Shown: positions 18,690-22,564 of the stretch, piece by piece | Position numbering within the stretch: position 1 is the first letter of the stretch | Layout: the number at the start of each line of letters is the position of its first letter | Virus record (IMG/VR): IMGVR_UViG_3300047453_000229 | Span: 1 to 22,564 of that record | Source of the DNA: a virus | DNA length: 22,564 bases | Reading direction: 5' to 3' (one strand) | Made by a program: the position numbers and the translations under genes | The notes under the pieces: model-generated | Seen by the model: only the letters and a program-made list of their open reading frames with translations | The model's database searches: none | Told to the model about the DNA's origin: nothing

Positions 18690-18839
18690 ATGAAACAGAC
18701 GAAAGAACAACGTGATGCTATTATTGCAGAAGCAGTTGCAACAGCAAGGGCACACACAGCAGAATTAAATGCTGGTCCAATGAAGCATACACTTCGTAAA
18801 CGTGCTAAGTTAGAAGCAAAGCAATCAAGACGTAGATAA
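18690..18839 (+). CDS. Small basic unknown protein
   Basis: 49 residues with a strong ribosome site (AAAGGAG, 18676-18682) 7 bases before the ATG. The N-terminal half is an Ala-rich helix (EQRDAIIAEAVATARAHTAE); the C-terminal half is strongly basic (LRKRAKLEAKQSRRR) and suited to nucleic-acid binding. No family recognised. It lies between tRNA-Gly and tRNA-Met/Ile. Confidence 0.6.
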   Translation: MKQTKEQRDAIIAEAVATARAHTAELNAGPMKHTLRKRAKLEAKQSRRR

Positions 18840-18854
18840 TTCACGCTAGATTTA

Positions 18855-18930
18855 GGTCCTGTAGCTTAGTGGTTAAAGCCCCCCGCTCATAACGGGTTGA
18901 TCGTAGGTTCAAATCCTACCGGGACCACCA
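18855..18930 (+). tRNA. tRNA-Met or tRNA-Ile2 (anticodon CAT), CCA encoded
   Basis: Acceptor GGTCCTG with CGGGACC, discriminator A, CCA at 18928-18930. The anticodon loop CTCATAA gives CAT. The first pair is G-C, so it is not an initiator. The D-loop AGTGGTTA resembles the lysidine-modified Ile2 type, but elongator Met cannot be excluded. Confidence 0.9.
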
Positions 18931-18940
18931 AAATAAAAGA

Positions 18941-18969
18941 TTGACACCTAACACGTTCTATGTTAGTAT
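18941..18969 (+). promoter_or_regulatory. Sigma70-type promoter for membrane protein genes
   Basis: TTGACA (18941-18946), 17-base spacer, TAGTAT (18964-18969). It starts 11 bases after tRNA-Met/Ile and is followed by an AAGGA ribosome site (18991-18995) for the ATG at 19003. Confidence 0.65.
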
Positions 18970-19002
18970 AGTATATAAGAAACAAATAGAAAGGACCCTA
19001 AG

Positions 19003-19308
19003 ATGAGAGAATGGGTATATAATTGTTGGAATGTAGTAATGGATCATAATAAGAATCCGTTGAGTAATATTCCAGATTTCAGTACACGACATATGATTAT
19101 GCAAGTCCTTGCTTGGATGTGGTGTATTGTATTTGCTATTATTGTTGGTAGTATGTGGGCAGGAGTGTTTAGTATGATTTTACACGCACTACTATTAGCC
19201 GCAATTGCAGTAACAGTAGCAACATTCGAAACAGCCAAACGCCGACCGACAGCATTTCGTAGCGATAACGGAATCAACTCACGTGGCTTTGGTGGCGAAC
19301 ACGAATGA
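19003..19308 (+). CDS. Small membrane protein with two membrane segments
   Basis: 101 residues. Two hydrophobic segments at about 32-52 (MIMQVLAWMWCIVFAIIVG) and 54-75 (AGVFSMILHALLLAAIAVTV) are separated by only a couple of residues. N-terminal and C-terminal parts are polar; the tail ends FRSDNGINSRGFGGEHE. No family recognised. It has its own promoter and overlaps the next small membrane gene in an ATGA. Confidence 0.65.
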   Translation: MREWVYNCWNVVMDHNKNPLSNIPDFSTRHMIMQVLAWMWCIVFAIIVGSMWAGVFSMILHALLLAAIAVTVATFETAKRRPTAFRSDNGINSRGFGGEHE

Positions 19309-19445
19309 GCGATCCAAACGAACCGTATCACAACGACGGCGCCATACTAGCATTTTTAGTTATTGCTTTTACTATGGTAGCACTACCAATCATTATCGGA
19401 ACATCAATGGGTTGGTTTAACCTATTTGGAATATTAGGATTATAA
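19305..19445 (+). CDS. Small membrane protein of unknown function
   Basis: 46 residues starting in an ATGA overlap. After a polar start (MSDPNEPYHNDG) comes one membrane segment (ILAFLVIAFTMVALPIIIG) and a short Gly/Phe tail. It shares the GMVxLP/TMVALP feature with the next gene, suggesting that the two are related. Confidence 0.55.
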   Translation: MSDPNEPYHNDGAILAFLVIAFTMVALPIIIGTSMGWFNLFGILGL

Positions 19446-19446
19446 A

Positions 19447-19608
19447 ATGAGCGAGCAAACAAACTATTGCACAACCAAAGGCCTAGGTTGGGCTTTCTTG
19501 ATTATCATCATTGGTATGGTAGGATTGCCTATACTCGGCTCAGCGATTGCTTATCCAGATAATTGTAAGCAAAGTATTCTTATTCCGTGTATAGGTTTAG
19601 AAAAATAA
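19447..19608 (+). CDS. Small membrane protein of unknown function
   Basis: 53 residues, one membrane segment (GWAFLIIIIGMVGLPILGSA) and a C-terminal part with two cysteines (DNCKQSILIPCIG) next to one near the N-terminus (NYCTTKG). The ATG follows the previous stop after one base. The Pro in the membrane segment lies where the neighbouring gene product also has it. No family recognised. Confidence 0.55.
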   Translation: MSEQTNYCTTKGLGWAFLIIIIGMVGLPILGSAIAYPDNCKQSILIPCIGLEK

Positions 19609-19610
19609 AC

Positions 19611-19619
19611 TAAATACTT
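19611..19619 (+). promoter_or_regulatory. TAAATACTT motif, late-promoter-like
   Basis: TAAATACTT lies two bases after the stop of the previous gene and five bases before the ATG at 19625. The 8-mer ACTAAATA matches the T4 late -10 at 6 of 8 positions. Confidence 0.4.
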
Positions 19620-19624
19620 TTACA

Positions 19625-19795
19625 ATGTTTAATGCGGTAAAAGAAATCATATGGCATTTAACCTGCACTCAATGTAAGGGCTGGTTTACATTCGCTACTA
19701 TGGAAGACAAGTATTGCATTGAACGAACAACCTTTCATTGTCCACATTGCGGCAAAAAAGGCAGAGCAGATAACACCCTAGATTCTAACAAATAG
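19625..19795 (+). CDS. Small zinc-ribbon protein
   Basis: 56 residues. Two metal-binding knuckles: Cys14-x2-Cys17 (CTQC) and Cys39-x2-Cys42 (CPHCG), the classic zinc-ribbon pairing, with an extra Cys at 31 and His at 11 and 38. Zinc ribbons usually contact nucleic acids or other proteins. No clear ribosome site; the start lies only a few bases from a TAAATACTT motif. No family assigned beyond the fold. Confidence 0.65.
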   Translation: MFNAVKEIIWHLTCTQCKGWFTFATMEDKYCIERTTFHCPHCGKKGRADNTLDSNK

Positions 19796-19807
19796 TGGAT
19801 ACATATT

Positions 19808-20299
19808 ATGGCTCAAAGAACATTACATACATTTGGAACGGCTAAACCTAACACATTTGCAGATATTTACGTAGATAAAAAATTGTGTTATAGTGGCCTA
19901 GCACAGACTGGACTACTGTTTAGTTTTACTACTGATGTTAAGAAACACGGATTTGTAAGTATTACAATTGATGTAAAACAAGGTAGTATTACACTTGGTT
20001 ATAATCGTGTTACATATCCTGCACTTATTAAAGGAAAGCCTGGCTTTATTAATATGCCGCAACCAATTGTACAACCAACTTTGGAAACTGAAATTACGGA
20101 AAGTTTTACATACGAACATTATATGTTTAATGGACCTACACAATGGATAATTGACAGTCCTACAAACAACGACGAAACTCAAGTAGTAGATAATTTTTAT
20201 AAAGCCGCGGCAACAGGATTTATTTCTCCAGACTGGCAATATAAAAATGAACCTGTAGACATAAACAATTTAGGTTATGAATTGTTAATTAGTGGTTGA
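19808..20299 (+). CDS. Unknown beta-rich protein
   Basis: 163 residues, not recognised. The N-terminal two thirds alternate short strands (FADIYVDKKLCYSGLAQTG, FVSITIDVKQGSITLGY), reminiscent of a small jelly-roll or beta sandwich. The C-terminal third is acidic and aromatic (YEHYMFNGPTQWIIDSPTNN, ending NNLGYELLISG). No signal or membrane segment. Its TGA stop lies within the -35 of the next promoter. Confidence 0.65.
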   Translation: MAQRTLHTFGTAKPNTFADIYVDKKLCYSGLAQTGLLFSFTTDVKKHGFVSITIDVKQGSITLGYNRVTYPALIKGKPGFINMPQPIVQPTLETEITESFTYEHYMFNGPTQWIIDSPTNNDETQVVDNFYKAAATGFISPDWQYKNEPVDINNLGYELLISG

Positions 20300-20324
20300 C
20301 AGCGATAAATAAAGATAGTATAGT
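20296..20324 (+). promoter_or_regulatory. Sigma70-type promoter for a short transcript
   Basis: TTGACA (20296-20301), 17-base spacer, TATAGT (20319-20324). The TGA of the -35 is the stop of the upstream gene. A GATAAATA (20304-20311) inside the spacer matches the late -10 element at 7 of 8 positions, so the site could be used in both phases. Confidence 0.7.
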
Positions 20325-20355
20325 ATATACATACTAAGAAACAAGGAATAGATAA

Positions 20356-20421
20356 GTGTTAAGAACAGTACAACAATATATTATAGATTGGTGCCAACCG
20401 TTACGGAGGGGTATGTCTTAA
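20356..20421 (+). CDS. Possible 21-residue peptide in the small transcript
   Basis: GTG start with AAGGA (20343-20347) 8 bases upstream, encoding MLRTVQQYIIDWCQPLRRGM then Ser and a TAA. The ribosome site and promoter suggest that it may be translated, but the coding evidence is thin at this length. Confidence 0.35.
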   Translation: MLRTVQQYIIDWCQPLRRGMS

Positions 20422-20450
20422 CGCGACTTTATAAAAAAGTTATTTTAGAT

Positions 20451-20487
20451 AAGCCCCTAGTAATTAATTTTATTAGGGGCTTTTTTT
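20451..20487 (+). terminator. Strong rho-independent terminator
   Basis: AAGCCCCTA (20451-20459) pairs with TAGGGGCTT (20474-20482), with four further weak pairs inside, followed by a run of seven T (20481-20487). It ends the short transcript starting near 20331. tRNA-Trp starts at the very next base. Confidence 0.9.
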
Positions 20488-20561
20488 GTCGGTGAAGTGT
20501 TACGGTAGCACGTCAGTCTCCAAAACTGAAAGCCGGGGTTCGACTCCCTGCACCGATGCCA
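20488..20561 (+). tRNA. tRNA-Trp (anticodon CCA), CCA encoded
   Basis: Acceptor GTCGGTG with CACCGAT (first pair G-T), discriminator G as in bacterial Trp, CCA at 20559-20561. Anticodon stem TCAGT/ACTGA encloses CTCCAAA, anticodon CCA. The 5' end abuts the T-run of the terminator. Confidence 0.92.
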
Positions 20562-20565
20562 ATAT

Positions 20566-20640
20566 TGGGGAATGGTCTAGAGGTAGGACGACTGTTTTTG
20601 GTACAGTAGATCGTAGGTTCGAATCCTACTTCCCCAGCCA
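20566..20640 (+). tRNA. tRNA-Gln (anticodon TTG), CCA encoded
   Basis: Acceptor TGGGGAA with TTCCCCA, discriminator G, CCA at 20638-20640. Anticodon stem ACTGT/ACAGT encloses TTTTGGT, anticodon TTG for codon CAA, which predominates among Gln codons in the curlin genes. Confidence 0.93.
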
Positions 20641-20647
20641 ATTTTGG

Positions 20648-20676
20648 TTGACAAATCGTATATAATCGTATATAAT
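20648..20676 (+). promoter_or_regulatory. Sigma70-type promoter with tandem -10-like repeats
   Basis: TTGACA (20648-20653), 17-base spacer, TATAAT (20671-20676). A second TATAAT lies at 20661-20666. It drives the metallophosphoesterase gene at 20713. Confidence 0.8.
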
Positions 20677-20685
20677 TGTATATAT
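20656..20685 (+). repeat. Three tandem 10-base units (TCGTATATAA-type)
   Basis: TCGTATATAA, TCGTATATAA, TTGTATATAT. The 10-base period, one helical turn, places the -10 elements on the same DNA face. It may be a result of slippage or a designed flexible/melting region. Confidence 0.8.
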
Positions 20686-20712
20686 TAATTAGGCATACAA
20701 GGGCATAAGGCT

Positions 20713-21231
20713 ATGACAACATTCGTAATCAGCGATACTCACTTTAACCACGCAAATATTCTTGACTTTAAAGATTACATTGGCAAGCCGTGTAGAGAGT
20801 TTGACAGTGTTGATCATATGAACCAGTGTATGTTAGACAACTGGAACGATACAGTTGGTCCAAAAGATACTGTTATTCACTGTGGTGATGTTCTTTTTGG
20901 TCTTGACAAGGTTGATTGGTTAACAGCAAACTTTGCAAAGTTGCCTGGTAAGAAAAGACTTGTTCTTGGCAACCACGACAACGTAAAGCACCTTGCACCG
21001 TTCTTTAAGGATATCCAGTTATGGATTGATTTAAGTGATAAAGGATTAATCTTTACTCACACACCGTTGCACCCTAGCACACTTGCTGAGAAGCATAGGT
21101 TTGGTGATGGAGACTTATTGAATGTACACGGACACATTCACACTAATCCTTCACCGGACGGACCATACAAATGTGTTTGTGTTGAGCAAATTAACTTTAC
21201 TCCGTTAGATATAGACAGTTTGAGGGCGTGA
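20713..21231 (+). CDS. Calcineurin-like metallophosphoesterase
   Basis: 172 residues with all the motifs of the family: SDTHF (Asp8, His10), CGDV (Asp59), LGNHDN (Asn87, His88, Asp89), FTHTPLH (His116) and VHGHIHT (His139, His141, His143). These bind two metal ions and hydrolyse phosphoester bonds of nucleotides, nucleic acids or phosphoproteins. The short size and the GHIHT ending resemble YfcE/phage phosphoesterases; the substrate is unknown. AAGGGC (20699-20704) can serve as ribosome site 8 bases before the ATG. It has its own promoter and overlaps the next gene by one base. Confidence 0.93.
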   Translation: MTTFVISDTHFNHANILDFKDYIGKPCREFDSVDHMNQCMLDNWNDTVGPKDTVIHCGDVLFGLDKVDWLTANFAKLPGKKRLVLGNHDNVKHLAPFFKDIQLWIDLSDKGLIFTHTPLHPSTLAEKHRFGDGDLLNVHGHIHTNPSPDGPYKCVCVEQINFTPLDIDSLRA

Positions 21232-21383
21232 TGGCTAAGAAAGTTAGGCGCCCTCAAGCACCTAAAGTTAGGAATTGGGTAGCAAAACAAGTTCGTGATT
21301 TGGACGGACCTTTTCGTCCAAAGGTAATTAAAAATAAACGTAAGAAGAAACCTAAGTATAACAAGATAGATTGGGATGAGTAA
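21231..21383 (+). CDS. Small very basic protein
   Basis: 50 residues. Ribosome site GAGGG (21222-21226), ATG overlapping the previous stop. Strongly basic over most of its length (MAKKVRRPQAPKVRNW, IKNKRKKKPKYNK) with an acidic end (IDWDE); such a composition suits binding DNA or RNA. No family recognised. Confidence 0.6.
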   Translation: MAKKVRRPQAPKVRNWVAKQVRDLDGPFRPKVIKNKRKKKPKYNKIDWDE

Positions 21384-21669
21384 AATGAAACTAAAAAATT
21401 TAGATATGCTACAAACTATATCTCCAATGGGCGTACAAGCTATTGTTGACTTTGGCAAGTACGAACTTAGTATCGTTAAGAACGAAGCATCATACGGCAA
21501 CAAACAAGATCTGTATGAGATTGCTGTTTTTAAAGGCAATGACCAAGTAGAGCTGCCTGGCATTACCAATGAAGGTGATACAGTAAAAGGATGGTTGACA
21601 TCAAGTGATGTTGATGCTATACTAACTAAAATGTATACAATAACAGGCACAGAAGGCAAACAAATATGA
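21376..21669 (+). CDS. Unknown protein preceding the DNA ligase
   Basis: 97 residues from ATG 21376 or 94 from ATG 21385, one base after the preceding stop; neither has a strong ribosome site. It looks like a small beta-rich domain (VQAIVDFGKYELSIVKNEAS, LYEIAVFKGNDQVELPG) followed by a helix (SSDVDAILTKMYTIT). No family recognised. Its 3' end contains a promoter for the ligase gene, which it overlaps in an ATGA. Confidence 0.6.
   Translation: MSKMKLKNLDMLQTISPMGVQAIVDFGKYELSIVKNEASYGNKQDLYEIAVFKGNDQVELPGITNEGDTVKGWLTSSDVDAILTKMYTITGTEGKQI
21595..21623 (+). promoter_or_regulatory. Sigma70-type promoter inside a gene, for DNA ligase
   Basis: TTGACA (21595-21600), 17-base spacer, TATACT (21618-21623), within the coding sequence of the preceding gene. 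The start would be near 21630, about 36 bases before the ligase ATG. Confidence 0.72.
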
Positions 21670-22564
21670 AAACACAACCACAAGACATTATTAAGCGTTT
21701 AGAAGATCACAACGGTCGACTAGAAAAAGAAACAATTATATTCGGCGCAATGGGCGAAGGATTAGATGAATTTTTTGAAGGTGTACGTATGGCACTTGAC
21801 CCACTTGTAACATTTGGTGTTAAGCAAGTTCCAGAACGTGACGAAACACCTGAGCGTGGACAAGGTCTTATTTGGAGAGATTTCAAAGTACTTGCCGATC
21901 AACTTATCAATAGAGAGCTTACAGGCCACGCGGCACGTGATGCTATTGAATTGGTAATGAGTGTTGCTACTGTTGAGCAGTGGAATGGATTCTATCGTAG
22001 AATTTTAATCAAAGATTTGCGTTGTGGTGTGAGTGAGAAAACAATAAACAAAGTTGCTAAAAAGTTCGACGGCAAGTATAGCATACCTACGTTTACTTGT
22101 TCACTTGCACACGACTCAGCTAACCACGAAAAGAAAATGGTTGGTAAGAAACAGATTGAAATCAAACTAGATGGTGTTCGTGTTATTACTATTATCCAAG
22201 GCGACAAAGTAGAAATGTTTAGTCGTAATGGTAAACAGTTTCATAACTTTGGACACATCATTGCAGAGATTGAAGCTGTAATTAAAGATTACCCTGTACC
22301 TTATCCGCTTGTATTAGACGGAGAAGTAATGAGTGCTAACTTCCAAGACTTAATGAAGCAAGTACATCGCAAAGACGGTAAGCAATCAACTGATGCTGTA
22401 CTACACTTGTTTGATACTATTCCATTAGGTTGTTTTCAAAACGGATCTTGGGATAAGCCACAGAGCTTTAGGAGCCTTATTACTAACCATTGGGTACGTG
22501 ATCACCAAGCAACACTACAGCACGTACAAGCGTTGGACTGGGAAGATGTTGACTTGGACACACC
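21666..22564 (+). CDS. ATP-dependent DNA ligase, N-terminal part (3' truncated by window)
   Basis: 299 residues visible, starting in an ATGA overlap. The adenylation motif I is IEIKLDGVR, with Lys167 as the AMP-accepting residue; motif III-like LVLDGEVM follows, and FSRNG is motif Ia (SRNGK). The N-terminal ~140 residues are helical (ELTGHAARDAIELVMSVAT, YRRILIKDLRCGVSEKTINK), like the DNA-binding region in T4 gene 30 ligase. Seals nicks in DNA during phage replication, recombination and repair, using ATP rather than the NAD+ of most bacterial ligases. Motifs IV and V lie beyond the window. Supports a T4-like replication module downstream. Confidence 0.95.
   Translation, partial: MKTQPQDIIKRLEDHNGRLEKETIIFGAMGEGLDEFFEGVRMALDPLVTFGVKQVPERDETPERGQGLIWRDFKVLADQLINRELTGHAARDAIELVMSVATVEQWNGFYRRILIKDLRCGVSEKTINKVAKKFDGKYSIPTFTCSLAHDSANHEKKMVGKKQIEIKLDGVRVITIIQGDKVEMFSRNGKQFHNFGHIIAEIEAVIKDYPVPYPLVLDGEVMSANFQDLMKQVHRKDGKQSTDAVLHLFDTIPLGCFQNGSWDKPQSFRSLITNHWVRDHQATLQHVQALDWEDVDLDT

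Larger units (their letters stand above)
20331..20487 (+). ncRNA. Probable small RNA of about 155 nt
   Basis: A promoter at 20296-20324 and a strong intrinsic terminator ending at 20487 delimit a short transcript. A hairpin (ACTTT-ATAAA-AAAGT, 20426-20440) precedes the terminator. The only open frame is a 21-codon one (see next entry). tRNA-Trp begins directly after the terminator. It could be a regulatory RNA, a mRNA for a tiny peptide, or the leader of a tRNA transcript; the sequence alone does not decide. Confidence 0.5.

Noticed and set aside
20406-20421. GGAGGGG followed by ATG TCT TAA as a minimal two-codon frame
   Set aside because: The ribosome-site-to-ATG distance is too short, and the ATG is internal to the 21-codon GTG frame.
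21138-21683. Minus-strand open frame of 181 residues
   Set aside because: It runs antisense to four supported + strand genes, including the metallophosphoesterase end; no promoter or ribosome site.

Overview
This window looks like part of the genome of a tailed marine bacteriophage of the T4-like (myovirus) kind, probably one infecting an alphaproteobacterium such as SAR11, or possibly a cyanobacterium. The support is mixed. Seen in the sequence: AT-rich DNA, genes packed almost entirely on one strand with ATGA/TAATG overlaps, many tiny unknown genes, six scattered tRNA genes, two exact TATAAATA elements like the T4 late promoter, an ATP-dependent DNA ligase, and a peroxiredoxin, 2OG-Fe(II)-type oxygenases and a ClpP of the kind marine myoviruses carry. 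The host assignment is inference, and no capsid or tail gene lies inside the window to confirm it.

Left block (1-7419): a curli-like (type VIII secretion) operon with the end of csgF, csgG, a curlin-repeat protein, a FecR-domain protein whose tail looks like a curlin repeat, and a second, larger curlin-repeat protein. Three small unknown genes follow, then a 679-residue membrane-anchored CHASE2 plus class III adenylate/guanylate cyclase. All on the + strand and nearly contiguous. Together these could build an amyloid fibre system on the infected cell and alter cyclic-nucleotide signalling; that link is inferred from proximity only.

Middle (7409-8631): two small minus-strand genes converge on the cyclase gene. 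A 110-base divergent spacer carries an exact TATAAATA on each strand. It is followed by two paralogous one-membrane-span, coiled-coil proteins that resemble small holins.

Right block (8640-22564): an early/middle-type region organised by eight close matches to sigma70 promoters (TTGACA/T, 16-17 bp spacer, TATAAT-like). It encodes a peroxiredoxin, two 2OG-Fe(II)-oxygenase-like proteins, an AbrB-like protein, a SprT-like metallopeptidase, many unknown small proteins, ClpP, a WYL_2-like protein, a HAD phosphatase, a glycine-zipper envelope protein, tRNAs for Ser, Thr, Gly, Met/Ile2, Trp and Gln, zinc-ribbon microproteins, a probable small RNA with a strong terminator, a metallophosphoesterase and the start of an ATP-dependent DNA ligase.

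The most notable system is the curli operon next to a CHASE2 cyclase. Other points of interest are the FecR/curlin-tail protein, late-promoter motifs so close to start codons that near-leaderless mRNAs are predicted, promoter elements that contain stop codons, a duplicated promoter cassette, a tRNA-Ser with the unusual anticodon ACT, and a promoter-small RNA-terminator unit abutting tRNA-Trp. There is no gene-free stretch over 300 bases.
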